Source: UBA1412 sp964609795
GTDB taxonomy: Bacteria; Verrucomicrobiota; Verrucomicrobiia; Limisphaerales; UBA1412
Length of the DNA: 33,456 bases
Direction: 5' to 3'
Assembly: GCA_964609795.1 (NCBI GenBank)
Contig: CAZSTC010000023.1
Location: 1-33,456, forward strand
The translations under genes and the position numbers were made by a program. The notes under the pieces were generated by a model. It ran no database searches. It was not told where the DNA came from and worked only from the letters and a program-made list of their open reading frames with translations. Below are positions 1-9,005 of the stretch, one piece after another. Each line of letters starts with the position of its first letter. The stretch's first letter is position 1.

Positions 1-121
1 GCTATCATGTTGATAACTCCTTCTCCATCCTATCCAATAAACCCTCTCATTCCTCCTTCCCTTCCGTCCTCTTCTCTTCCAAAACCCTCTGAGTTTTTCC
101 ACTTTTGATGTATCCACGACA
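1..121 (+). mobile_element. Right end of an IS element (copy A), truncated by the window edge
   Basis: The first ~120 bases align without gaps to 23325-23444 at roughly 90% identity: the same transposase 3' end, the same TGA stop and the same outer end, with CACGACA at 115-121 here and 23438-23444 there. The terminal inverted-repeat core TTCCACTTTTGAT is at 98-110. The last ~10 bases before CACGACA differ between copies (GTATC here, CGATA there), so the copies are diverged relatives rather than recent duplicates. The rest of the element lies left of the window. Confidence 0.8.
3..92 (+). CDS. Transposase, C-terminal fragment (5' part outside window)
   Basis: An open frame runs from the window edge to TGA at 90-92. 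It encodes the last 29 residues (beginning YHVDNSFSILSNKPSH) of a protein that matches the C-terminus of the transposase remnant at 22837-23415, with a few substitutions and an identical stop position. The frame is intact over this stretch, so this copy could belong to a full-length transposase, but nothing upstream is visible. Confidence 0.7.
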   Translation, partial: YHVDNSFSILSNKPSHSSFPSVLFSSKTL

Positions 122-155
122 TAATTTTCTTAAAACTTTACATTTGTAATAGGGA

Positions 156-923
156 ATGAAATACTGCCTTCTTGGCGGTTTGGGAGCAAACGTCCTAACT
201 CAGCTGCAATCACCTGTGCCAGACACCAATCGAAAACTATATAAACACAGTCGCTCTAATTTTGGGATTATTGCCCAAATTGAAGAGGAGGGGAAGGTGT
301 CTGCCGTCGTGCTTTCTGTGCAAGAACAGTTTAGAAAGGGCGCTCTGCATAAAAGTTTGATATTTCCCGGAGGCAGCCTTAATCCGGGTGAGACCGATAA
401 AGTGAATTTAATACGGGAGTTGGGAGAAGAAATTTCAAGTGGTCAAAGTCCGTTGAGTATACAGCATGAGAGTGTGAGTTTTGTCTTGGAGTTAAAGAAG
501 CCGGGTGATTATGGCGGACGTCTTACACAAAATTTTTGGTATCTGCCGATGAGTGAAGCCATTAAACTCCGAGGAGAAGAACAGCCCGAGTTGATGGAAT
601 CCGATGGTGCTTGTTTGGGCAGACCCACTTTGTTGGACGTTTCGAGAATTATCTTGCGCAAAGATTTGAAGCTGGCGCATTTGGCTGCAATAGTCGTCTT
701 TATGGGTAAGTTGATGAATTCAATCCTGGCTCTGAAAGTTTTTGACATTGAAGAAGCTATATCCAAAAAGGTTCGCGAGCGTTATCATGTTGAGATAGAA
801 CCATATTTGAATAAGACTCATTTTTTCTTAGATCGCTTGAGAAGTTGTAAAGATCACAAAGAATACGTACAAAACCTGCATTCATTCTGTAAAGATTTAG
901 AGAAAGCTCGGCGAACGGTTTAA
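156..923 (+). CDS. Nudix-type hydrolase domain protein
   Basis: The 255-residue protein carries a recognisable Nudix box at about residues 72-95: GGSLNPGET followed by seven residues and RELGEE, which matches G-x5-E-x7-RE-U-x-EE. The usual glycine after EE-x is replaced by serine (EEISSG). Nudix enzymes hydrolyse nucleoside diphosphates linked to another moiety; the substrate cannot be read from the sequence. The region after residue ~150 is helical and unlike a standard small Nudix protein (about 150 residues), so a C-terminal accessory domain is likely. The ATG at 156 follows TAGGGA almost directly, so the true start may be slightly downstream. The stop is 11 bases before hrpA, suggesting co-transcription and perhaps a role in RNA or nucleotide metabolism (inference). 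Confidence 0.65.
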   Translation: MKYCLLGGLGANVLTQLQSPVPDTNRKLYKHSRSNFGIIAQIEEEGKVSAVVLSVQEQFRKGALHKSLIFPGGSLNPGETDKVNLIRELGEEISSGQSPLSIQHESVSFVLELKKPGDYGGRLTQNFWYLPMSEAIKLRGEEQPELMESDGACLGRPTLLDVSRIILRKDLKLAHLAAIVVFMGKLMNSILALKVFDIEEAISKKVRERYHVEIEPYLNKTHFFLDRLRSCKDHKEYVQNLHSFCKDLEKARRTV

Positions 924-934
924 CAGGTAAAAAG

Positions 935-3900
935 TTGAAGTTGCCTTTGGAAAAAAATATAAGGAGTTTAGGGCGTTTACTTCCGCAGTGTATGTTGCAT
1001 GATCAGGTGCGACTGGGCTTGCAGCTGAGAAGAATTCTAAAAAATCCCGAGCGAATTAACGACACTTTGCTCAAAAAGTTGACGGATAAGGCGTTTCAGT
1101 CAATAGAGCTTCGAGAGAAGAGGGAACAGAATATTCCACAATTATCTTACCCCTCACTTCCTGTTTCCGAGCGCAAAAATGAAATCGTTGAGGCGATTCG
1201 CAATAACCAGATTATCATCATTTCGGGAGAGACAGGTTCAGGTAAAACAACGCAGATTCCCAAAATGTGTTTAGAAGCGGGTCTGGGGGGGCGCGCGATG
1301 ATTGGCTGCACTCAACCACGCCGGGTCGCGGCCATGTCGCTTTCCAAGCGTTTAGCGGAAGAAATGGAAGTGGATTGGGGGAGGGAAGTGGGATGCAAAA
1401 TACGCTTTTCAACGCATTGTCATCCGGAAACTTACATCAAAATGATGACGGATGGGATTCTGCTTTCTGAAATACAAAGCGATCCCTTCCTGTGCGAGTA
1501 TGACGCGATTCTGGTGGATGAAGCGCATGAGAGAACTCTGAATATTGATTTTCTATTAGGGTACCTTAAAGAGCTCACTCGTAAGCGGGATGATCTAAAA
1601 ATTATCATCACCTCGGCGACAATCGACACCGAATCTTTTTCTGAGGCCTTTAACAAAGCTCCCATTCTGGAAGTTTCCGGGCGCATGTATCCCGTGGAAA
1701 TTTGTTATCAGGAGATGGATCACGCTTCGGAGGAGAGAGAGGATTATACCTTTACAGAAAGCTCTGTTGAAACAGTATCTCAAATATTACAGCAGACCTA
1801 TAATGGAGATATTCTGGTTTTCATGCCGAGCGAGCGAGATATTCATAAAACGATTGAGGTAATGACCGGACGGCAATGGCAAGGGATTGAAATTCTGCCC
1901 CTTTATGGACGCCAGTCTTCTGCTGAACAACAACGAGTTTTCACACTTTCAAAACGGCGCCGAGTGATTGTAGCAACCAATGTAGCGGAAACCTCGCTCA
2001 CGATTCCCAATGTCCATTTTGTGGTAGATACGGGGATGGCTCGAATTAGCCGCTACAACGCCAGGACCCGGACAAAACGTCTACCGATTGAGTTTATTTC
2101 GCAAAGCAGCGCTAATCAGCGTAAGGGCCGCTGCGGTCGTGTCGCCAGTGGCGTCTGCTACCGTCTCTATTCAGAGAAGGATTTTAATGAGCTTCAGCCT
2201 TATACGCAGCCTGAAATTCAACGAGCCAACCTTGCTGAAGTCATTTTAAGGATGACGGCCTTCGGTTTGGGGCAAATAGAGACTTTTCCTTTTATCAACC
2301 CGCCTTCTTCTCAGGCGATTCATGCCGGTTATTCGCTGTTGCAGGAATTGGGAGCGCTGGATGAGAACCTAAAACTTACCCAACTGGGTATGGAGTTGGC
2401 TCGAATGGCCTTGGATCCATCATTGGGGAGAATGGTTTTACAGGCACGGGAAGAGGGCGTTTTAGAAGAGGTTATCATTATTGCGGCCGGACTTAGCGTT
2501 CAGGATGTCCGGGAACGCCCCACAGAGCAACGGGCACAGGCAGCATCAGCTCACAAAGAGTTTGCCGATCCCGAATCGGATTTCATCACTCTTCTCAACA
2601 TTTGGAAGGCCTGGCGTGCTGCATGGCAGGAGCTTCGTACTGAGAATCAAGTCCGCAAGTTTTGTCGGGCGCACTTTATTTCTTTTGTGAGAATGCGCGA
2701 ATGGAGCGACCTCTACGACCAGCTTAAAGATATCATTTTAGAGCTTGGGCAGGGCGAGGGTGTATCTATAGACCGAAAAGCTCCTCAGCGGTCCACAAAA
2801 GGGAGGAAATGCTCTCGTCCCACAAGTGAGTTGAGCGAGGCCATTCGGGAGGGGATCCACCGCTCGGTATTATCCGGGCTCTTAGGGCATATTGCTCAAC
2901 GCAAGGCACGGAATCAATACAAGGCTGTGGGAGATAGAGAAGTAATGCTTTTTCCCGGTTCCAACTTATTTGATAAATCCAAACCTCCTTCAAGCAAAAA
3001 AAGTAAGAAGGCGCAAGACTCTGAGTCTGGGGGAAACATAGTTCAATCAGAGTGGATTGTAGCTGGCGAAATTGTGGAGACATCGCGATTGTTTGCCCGA
3101 ACAGTTGCTGGGATCGACATATCGTGGGTTGAAGAAATAGCTCCTCACATCTGCAAAAAAACGTATCACGATGCACATTGGGACGAGAAAAAGGAGAGAG
3201 TAGTCGTTCTAGAACGGGTTCGTGCCCACGGGCTTCTTATTCAGGAACGCTGGATTGATTACGGGAAAATTAATTCTAAAGAGGCTACGGATATTTTTAT
3301 TCGGCAGGCATTGGTTAAATCCGATGAGGAAGATGGAGCCTATTCTATTCAAGGCAGGTTGCTCAGTGGATTTCGGAAAAACCTGAAGTTTATTGAGCAT
3401 AATCAGAATCTCTGCCAGAAATTGGAGCTATGGCAAACGCATAAGGGTGGGGCTGGTTTTGTAAACGTTTATGAATCGATATGTCTTTTCTATGGCAAAT
3501 GGATTCAGGGTGTTTCTTCTATTCATGATTTGAATCGCATCATAAAGGAAAATCAGCATCAGAAAAATTTTCTTTTCGCGACGGAAAAGGATCTTCTTGG
3601 AGAACACTCTCAAGGTTACGATTCACAATTTTTTCCTGACAGAATCAATTTAAGCGGATATTCGGTGGGGGCAACCTATGCTTATGCTCCTGGCAAGCAG
3701 CAGGACGGAGTCACATTTAAAATTCCTTTGTCTCTTCTGCCAATGGTTGATAAGCGTGAATTGGATTGGGGCGTTCCGGGTTTTCGCGTGGCTCGATGGG
3801 AGCAATTTTTGGAAAGTCTTCCCCGGCAGTTGCGGCGCAGACTTATGCCAATTCGAGAAAAAGCCTCTAGATTGGCTGAAGTTGTCACTTGGAATTCCGC

Positions 3901-4993
3901 AGAAGGCTTAAAGCAAGCCAGTGACTTAATTCTTCGAGAATGGGGTGTTGAGATTCCGGAAAATCTTTGGGATGAGACGAAGTTGCCCGATTATTTGACT
4001 CCTAAAATTGAAGTTTTTAATAGAGAAAACAAACAAGTCCTCGCGGGTGTGGATTTGAAAGCGCTTCAATCCAAAATTAAGGAACATGCTGAAAAGGAAA
4101 GTGTTAAAGATTGGCAAAAATTATCCGAAAAATGGGAAAAATATGACATTGCGGACTGGCTCTGGGAGGATATACCTGAAAGCATAGTGGTAAAGGAAGA
4201 GCAGCATGTCCCTCTCTTGGCTTTTCCGGGTTTGGATGTTGAGGGTGGAGATGTCAACTTGAGGCTTTTTCGGACTCCCGCTGAAAGAGACAAGGTCTTA
4301 ATGTGTGGAATATCCGCTCTTGCGGAAAAAGTAATGCAGAAAGAGCTGTCCTGGGTCAGAAGGGATCTAAATAAAATGGCCTCCGGAAGTTTTTCGTATT
4401 CTACACTGGGCACGGGTGATGAACTTGCAGAAACGGCTTATCTCAACCTTAGAAATTATATTTTTGAGTCAGATGCCCCACCCCGTTTGACTCGTCAGTA
4501 TTTTGAGACTTTTCTGAAAGGAGCACGGAAAAAGTTAGGCGAGGGCTTGCCTCAGCTAATCAGCTTAACTCGTGAGATTCTGGAGCTACGTCAGCAGATA
4601 CTAGTTTACCCAAAACAATTTGACTGGCTGAAAAAAGAACTAAATATGCTGGTCTCACAGAAGTTTTTAGCATATATTCCCCTAGGGCGATTAAGACATC
4701 TGCCGCGGTATTTGAAGATGTTACTTATTCGTGCCGACAGGGCTGCCGCTGATCCAGTAAAGGATCAAAAGAAGTCGCAGCATGTTGAGATATGGCAGAA
4801 AGAACTGGATGAATTGCTAAGGAAAAAAGATCTTTCTCCAGAAGCTCGTAGTCGATTGTGGAACTTGTTTTGGATGATGCAGGAGTTCAAGGTCTCCTGT
4901 TATGCGCAAGAGCTTGGGACCTCTGAGCCGGTTTCCGAGAAAAGGCTTGATAGCGCAATTTCGGAAATAAGAAAACAGTTCAAAACAGTATAA
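935..4993 (+). CDS. hrpA: ATP-dependent RNA helicase HrpA (DEAH/DExH box)
   Basis: The protein has 1352 residues, close to the ~1300 of E. coli HrpA. Superfamily 2 motifs are in order: Walker A SGETGSGKTT around 97-106, DEAH at 195-198, SAT at 227-229, and motif VI QRKGRCGR at 395-402. These are followed by the helicase-associated and OB-fold-like regions and a long C-terminal DUF3418-type region typical of HrpA rather than HrpB. HrpA unwinds RNA and in E. coli resolves stalled or collided ribosomes (family knowledge). The start is a TTG at 935 with AGG at 925-927; an ATG is not available nearby in frame. It sits 11 bases after the Nudix gene and 11 bases before the basic protein gene, so the three form one operon. 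Confidence 0.95.
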   Translation: MKLPLEKNIRSLGRLLPQCMLHDQVRLGLQLRRILKNPERINDTLLKKLTDKAFQSIELREKREQNIPQLSYPSLPVSERKNEIVEAIRNNQIIIISGETGSGKTTQIPKMCLEAGLGGRAMIGCTQPRRVAAMSLSKRLAEEMEVDWGREVGCKIRFSTHCHPETYIKMMTDGILLSEIQSDPFLCEYDAILVDEAHERTLNIDFLLGYLKELTRKRDDLKIIITSATIDTESFSEAFNKAPILEVSGRMYPVEICYQEMDHASEEREDYTFTESSVETVSQILQQTYNGDILVFMPSERDIHKTIEVMTGRQWQGIEILPLYGRQSSAEQQRVFTLSKRRRVIVATNVAETSLTIPNVHFVVDTGMARISRYNARTRTKRLPIEFISQSSANQRKGRCGRVASGVCYRLYSEKDFNELQPYTQPEIQRANLAEVILRMTAFGLGQIETFPFINPPSSQAIHAGYSLLQELGALDENLKLTQLGMELARMALDPSLGRMVLQAREEGVLEEVIIIAAGLSVQDVRERPTEQRAQAASAHKEFADPESDFITLLNIWKAWRAAWQELRTENQVRKFCRAHFISFVRMREWSDLYDQLKDIILELGQGEGVSIDRKAPQRSTKGRKCSRPTSELSEAIREGIHRSVLSGLLGHIAQRKARNQYKAVGDREVMLFPGSNLFDKSKPPSSKKSKKAQDSESGGNIVQSEWIVAGEIVETSRLFARTVAGIDISWVEEIAPHICKKTYHDAHWDEKKERVVVLERVRAHGLLIQERWIDYGKINSKEATDIFIRQALVKSDEEDGAYSIQGRLLSGFRKNLKFIEHNQNLCQKLELWQTHKGGAGFVNVYESICLFYGKWIQGVSSIHDLNRIIKENQHQKNFLFATEKDLLGEHSQGYDSQFFPDRINLSGYSVGATYAYAPGKQQDGVTFKIPLSLLPMVDKRELDWGVPGFRVARWEQFLESLPRQLRRRLMPIREKASRLAEVVTWNSAEGLKQASDLILREWGVEIPENLWDETKLPDYLTPKIEVFNRENKQVLAGVDLKALQSKIKEHAEKESVKDWQKLSEKWEKYDIADWLWEDIPESIVVKEEQHVPLLAFPGLDVEGGDVNLRLFRTPAERDKVLMCGISALAEKVMQKELSWVRRDLNKMASGSFSYSTLGTGDELAETAYLNLRNYIFESDAPPRLTRQYFETFLKGARKKLGEGLPQLISLTREILELRQQILVYPKQFDWLKKELNMLVSQKFLAYIPLGRLRHLPRYLKMLLIRADRAAADPVKDQKKSQHVEIWQKELDELLRKKDLSPEARSRLWNLFWMMQEFKVSCYAQELGTSEPVSEKRLDSAISEIRKQFKTV

Positions 4994-5004
4994 GTCGTTG
5001 TTAT

Positions 5005-6297
5005 ATGACCAGATTTACCAAGGCTGACCTAGATAGCGAAGCTTATGCCCAGAAATTAAATCAAATGCTTTGGGGCAGATGTAAGGCAGGAAAAATTACT
5101 CAAACAGAATATACAGCTCTGATAGAGAATAGGGATATAAACCTTAAACGTTTAATCGCAGAAAAGAATCTGACTTTGAGCGAGGCTCGACAAGTTAGAA
5201 GCTTGATTATGGAGTGTCACTTGACGATGACTGCGGCTATCGCTGTAGCCAAGAAAAAGATGACACTGGCGGAGGCCCGCAAAGTAGCGTCGGAATCCGA
5301 TCCCGGGGACAAAGAAAACAGAAGGCAAAAACCAAAGCTTTCATGCAAACCGAGCAAACCGAGGCAATTTAAAAAGGAAGTATCGTTTACAAAACGCGTA
5401 GAGAACGTTTCCCAAAAGGAAGTTGTGAGAGATACTTCTCATACCCAGAGGGATCGAGGTGCCACTACTGGCAAAGGACGATATCTCAGGCCAAAAGAAA
5501 ACAGTTTGCACGGGGGCAGACGCACCCAGCCTGTATTCGGGAAATACTCACAGGGTTATCAGAAAGACGTTCGAAAAGATGAGCAAGTTTGTGCGGAACA
5601 ATCTCAAAGAGAGCCGCTTTTAAAAACTCGGCAGAATTTTCAGGAAAGCAAGCTCCAGCATCGTCCTCAAGCGGAGCTTAAGCCACCAACCCGCCAGCCT
5701 CATATTCATAAGAAACAATCGATGCCTTCGAAACCTCAGGCCCAGCGCCTGAGACCTCAATTTTTTCGCCCTCAGAAGCAGCAGGAGCCGCGTGAGCAAC
5801 GTTATTCGAAGGGAGAGTCATTTGCGGAGGTGCAAGGCTCCGAAGTGGATTACAACCGGACCTGCAGGGAAGGGGCCAGCGCGGCTCGCGAATGGCGCGA
5901 TTGGAGAGAAGAGAGAAATATTGAAATACGCAATAAGCAGACAGGTAAAGTCCTTCCCCCCATTCCTCCGGGACAGGATTGGCGTCCGGGAATGGGGTTC
6001 CTTCCTGCAAGTGAGGACGTTGAAAACCTGAAGGTTTCAAAAAGTCCTCAACAAACAGGCTCTGAAAGTTTCTTGAGCAAAACTTTGCCGTCTGAACAAA
6101 AAGTTGTGGGTACTTCGCAAATAACTCCTGATTTCAGAAAGCAAATTCTCCCGATTCAAAAAGATTCTCCAGCCCCGGTATCTACCGTTGGTCCCATTCA
6201 AAATTCCGGCTTAAAACCCAAACAGCAAAGGCGAGTTTTTGGAAAAGCCAGAAGGTTTGTGCCTCGAAAAGGTGCTGGTAAGCGTCCTGCTGTTTAA
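5005..6297 (+). CDS. Highly basic, low-complexity protein of unknown function
   Basis: I do not recognise a family. Residues 1-100 look helical and contain short repeats of the type LTLSEARQV / LTMTAAIAV / MTLAEARKV. Residues ~105-430 are rich in Lys, Arg, Gln, Pro and Ser with little hydrophobic content, so this part is probably disordered. A conserved-looking island DWREERNIEIRNKQTGKVL followed by PPIPPGQDWRPGMGF lies near 295-330, and the C-terminus is strongly cationic (RRFVPRKGAGKRPAV). The composition suggests nucleic-acid or ribosome binding (inference). It starts 11 bases after hrpA with no clear Shine-Dalgarno, consistent with translation coupled to hrpA. A likely role is a partner or RNA-tethering factor for the helicase, but nothing proves this. 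Confidence 0.75.
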   Translation: MTRFTKADLDSEAYAQKLNQMLWGRCKAGKITQTEYTALIENRDINLKRLIAEKNLTLSEARQVRSLIMECHLTMTAAIAVAKKKMTLAEARKVASESDPGDKENRRQKPKLSCKPSKPRQFKKEVSFTKRVENVSQKEVVRDTSHTQRDRGATTGKGRYLRPKENSLHGGRRTQPVFGKYSQGYQKDVRKDEQVCAEQSQREPLLKTRQNFQESKLQHRPQAELKPPTRQPHIHKKQSMPSKPQAQRLRPQFFRPQKQQEPREQRYSKGESFAEVQGSEVDYNRTCREGASAAREWRDWREERNIEIRNKQTGKVLPPIPPGQDWRPGMGFLPASEDVENLKVSKSPQQTGSESFLSKTLPSEQKVVGTSQITPDFRKQILPIQKDSPAPVSTVGPIQNSGLKPKQQRRVFGKARRFVPRKGAGKRPAV

Positions 6298-6334
6298 TAG
6301 GTTTCGAAAAGAAAAATACAATTTTTGATTATAT

Positions 6335-6376
6335 CCAATTTGAAAATGTTACTTTAAAAAATTGGGGTCTTTTTTT
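6335..6376 (+). terminator. Probable intrinsic terminator of the Nudix–hrpA operon
   Basis: CCAATTT (6335-6341) pairs with AAATTGG (6359-6365), followed by GGTC and a seven-T run at 6370-6376. The stem is AT-rich and the loop is 17 bases, so termination may be partial. Confidence 0.5.
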
Positions 6377-6413
6377 GAGTTCTAAACGCATAAATTGTTA
6401 TCAATATAAATTT

Positions 6414-6435
6414 TAGGAATTGGAAATAGGAATTG
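6414..6435 (+). repeat. 9-bp direct repeat just upstream of topB
   Basis: TAGGAATTG occurs at 6414-6422 and 6427-6435, a 13-base period. It lies 18 bases upstream of the first topB ATG. It may be a regulatory site or chance in AT-rich DNA. Confidence 0.4.
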
Positions 6436-6452
6436 ATGCTTGAAACGGCACA

Positions 6453-8984
6453 ATGGTTATAAAGAAGAAGAATATGGGTAAGATGTTAGTGATTGCAGAA
6501 AAGCCCTCTGTGGCTGGGGATATAGCCCGAGCATTGGGTGGCTTTTCTAAAAAAGAAGATTTTTTCGAAAGCGAGGAATTTGTAGTTAGTTCAGCGGTGG
6601 GACATCTTTTGGAGATATGTCCACCGCCAGGTGTAGAGCCCGCTAAAGGAAAATGGTCATTGGTAAACTTGCCGGTTATTCCGAAGACGTTTTCTCTCAA
6701 GCCGTATCCCAAAACGGAGTCTCGGCTCAAGTTGTTAATAAAATTAATGAAACGCAAAGATGTTTCAGGAGTTGTTAATGCATGTGATGCCGGGCGCGAA
6801 GGAGAGCTTATTTTTAGATACATTCTTCAATATTCTCAGAGCCAATTGCCAATTCAAAGACTTTGGCTACAATCCATGACTGCAGCAGCAATCCGTGAGG
6901 GATTCGAACGACTGCGGGCTAATGAAGAAATGCTCCCTTTGGCTGATGCTGCCGCCTGTCGCTCTGAGGCCGATTGGTTAATTGGGATTAACGGAACTCG
7001 GGCGATGACCGCATTTAACTCACGTGAAGGAGGGTTCTTAAAAACGACAGTGGGCCGTGTCCAAACGCCAACTTTGACCATGATTGTGGAGAGGGAAGAA
7101 AAGATTCAATCTTTTAACCCAAAAGCTTATTTTGAAATCCACGGGACTTTTGGCTGCGAAGCTGGGCAATACGTTGGAATTTGGTTTAACCCTGATTTTT
7201 CCAAGAGCACGGAAGATAAAGATTCTAAAGCCCAGAGGATATGGAATAAAGAAGAAGCCGAAAGTATTCTCAAAGAATGTGTTGGTAAAGCCGGGACAGT
7301 TACAGAGGAGAGCAAAAAGAAGACGGAACTTTCTCAGCCGCTTTTTGATTTGACCAGCCTCCAGCGAGAAGCCAACTCTCGTTATGGTTTCCCGGCCCGC
7401 AGGACGCTACAAATTGCCCAGGCTCTTTATGAAAAGCACAAAGTGTTGACCTATCCTCGAACAGATTCGCGCGCTCTGCCTGAAGATTACTTGGGAGAGG
7501 TCCGCTCCATTATGCAGTCTTTGAAAGAAAGTGATTTTTCGGAATTGGCCGGGCAAATCTTAGATTTTGGTTGGATACATCCGAACAAGAGGATTTTTAA
7601 TAATTCCAAGATTTCTGACCACTTCGCGATTATTCCCACAGGAATAATTAAAAAGCTCGATGGTGATGATTGGAAGATTTATGACTTGGTAGCGCGTCGT
7701 TTTCTGGCTGTATTCTTTCCTGCGGCCGAATACTTGATAACGAATAGAACAACCCATGTGGGGGAACACCTTTTCAAATCAGAAGGGAAGGTGTTACTTT
7801 CCCCGGGGTGGACAGCAGTCTATGGGCGCCAGGTATCTGAGAACGCAGAGAACCCGAGCTTACCTCCAGTTTTACCTAAGGAAAGAGTGAGTACGGACGA
7901 GTTAGAACTGAAGTTCTGTGAAACAAAACCGCCCGCTCGTTTTAATGAAGCGACCCTCTTGACCGCGATGGAGACCGCCGGCAAATTCGTTGAAGATGAG
8001 GAGTTGAGGGATGCAATGAACGAGAAGGGGTTGGGAACTCCTGCGACTCGCGCATCTATTATTGAAGGTCTCATCACAGAAACGTACATACAGCGTTCGG
8101 GTAAGGAGATCATCCCTACCTTAAAAGCATTTGATCTGATTACCCTCTTGCGAGGTTTAAAATTGCCTGAGTTGTGCAGTCCTGAGCTGACCGGTGATTG
8201 GGAGTTCAAATTAAAACAGGTCGAGCAGCGTCGATTGCAGCGAGAGGAATTCATGGAGATGATTCGCTCAATGACTTCATCTATAGTGGATAAAGTGCGC
8301 GGATTCGAAGAAGAAATACCGGTTCATTTTGCATCAATAGAGACACCTTGCCCGCGCTGCGGAGGCAAGATGGTCGAGATATATCGAAAATATCACTGCG
8401 AAGAATGCCAGTTTATGGTTTGGAAAGTAATGGCGGGACGCCGAATCAGCAGTGAGGAGCTGGTGCAACTTCTCAGCTCAAAAAAGATTGGGCCTCTGGA
8501 TGGATTTGTCAGCAAGATGGGGCGTCCTTTTTCTGCGTCATTGAGGCTCAATAAAGAGGAATGGAAGGTGGACTTTGATTTTGGAGAAGATGAACGCCAA
8601 ACAGAGAAAAAAGAAATAGACTTTTCAGGTTTAACACCGCAGGGTGTATGCCCTAAATGCGGAGGAAATGTTTTTGAGACGGACGATACCTATCTCTGTG
8701 AAAATAGCCAGGCTCAAAAAGGGAAAAAATGTAATTTTCGAACCGGAAAAGTTATTTTGGGTCAGCCTGTTTCTCGAGAGCAGTTTCAAAAATTGCTTAC
8801 TCAGGGTAAAACAGATTTATTGACACAGTTTTTCTCTCAGAAAAAGAAAAGAAAATTCTCGGCGTTTCTGGTCTTGGATAGCAAAAAAGGGGTCGGTTTT
8901 GAATTTGAACCTAGAGAGCGAGTCACAAAGGGTACTAAATCACCCAATCGGAAACCAGTTGCTCAAAAGGGAAAGTCTGTTTAA
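6453..8984 (+). CDS. topB: DNA topoisomerase III (type IA) with two C-terminal zinc-ribbon modules
   Basis: Type IA topoisomerase of 843 residues. It has the N-terminal TOPRIM start LVIAEKPSVA, the TOPRIM acidic motif DAGREGELIF at 112-121, and the active-site tyrosine in LTYPRTDSR at residue 334 (E. coli TopB uses Tyr328). The tail has two repeated modules beginning CPRCGG (633) and CPKCGG (733), of the zinc-ribbon/Toprim-associated kind found in many TopB proteins; the second contains an irregular second cysteine pair. The enzyme relaxes and decatenates DNA by single-strand passage. ATGs at 6453, 6474 and 6483 are all possible; family starts favour 6474 or 6483, shortly before LVIAEKPS. The next gene follows after 21 bases. 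The upstream terminator suggests its own promoter. Confidence 0.93.
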   Translation: MVIKKKNMGKMLVIAEKPSVAGDIARALGGFSKKEDFFESEEFVVSSAVGHLLEICPPPGVEPAKGKWSLVNLPVIPKTFSLKPYPKTESRLKLLIKLMKRKDVSGVVNACDAGREGELIFRYILQYSQSQLPIQRLWLQSMTAAAIREGFERLRANEEMLPLADAAACRSEADWLIGINGTRAMTAFNSREGGFLKTTVGRVQTPTLTMIVEREEKIQSFNPKAYFEIHGTFGCEAGQYVGIWFNPDFSKSTEDKDSKAQRIWNKEEAESILKECVGKAGTVTEESKKKTELSQPLFDLTSLQREANSRYGFPARRTLQIAQALYEKHKVLTYPRTDSRALPEDYLGEVRSIMQSLKESDFSELAGQILDFGWIHPNKRIFNNSKISDHFAIIPTGIIKKLDGDDWKIYDLVARRFLAVFFPAAEYLITNRTTHVGEHLFKSEGKVLLSPGWTAVYGRQVSENAENPSLPPVLPKERVSTDELELKFCETKPPARFNEATLLTAMETAGKFVEDEELRDAMNEKGLGTPATRASIIEGLITETYIQRSGKEIIPTLKAFDLITLLRGLKLPELCSPELTGDWEFKLKQVEQRRLQREEFMEMIRSMTSSIVDKVRGFEEEIPVHFASIETPCPRCGGKMVEIYRKYHCEECQFMVWKVMAGRRISSEELVQLLSSKKIGPLDGFVSKMGRPFSASLRLNKEEWKVDFDFGEDERQTEKKEIDFSGLTPQGVCPKCGGNVFETDDTYLCENSQAQKGKKCNFRTGKVILGQPVSREQFQKLLTQGKTDLLTQFFSQKKKRKFSAFLVLDSKKGVGFEFEPRERVTKGTKSPNRKPVAQKGKSV

Positions 8985-9005
8985 GAGAAAGAGGTTCGGT
9001 TTCTG

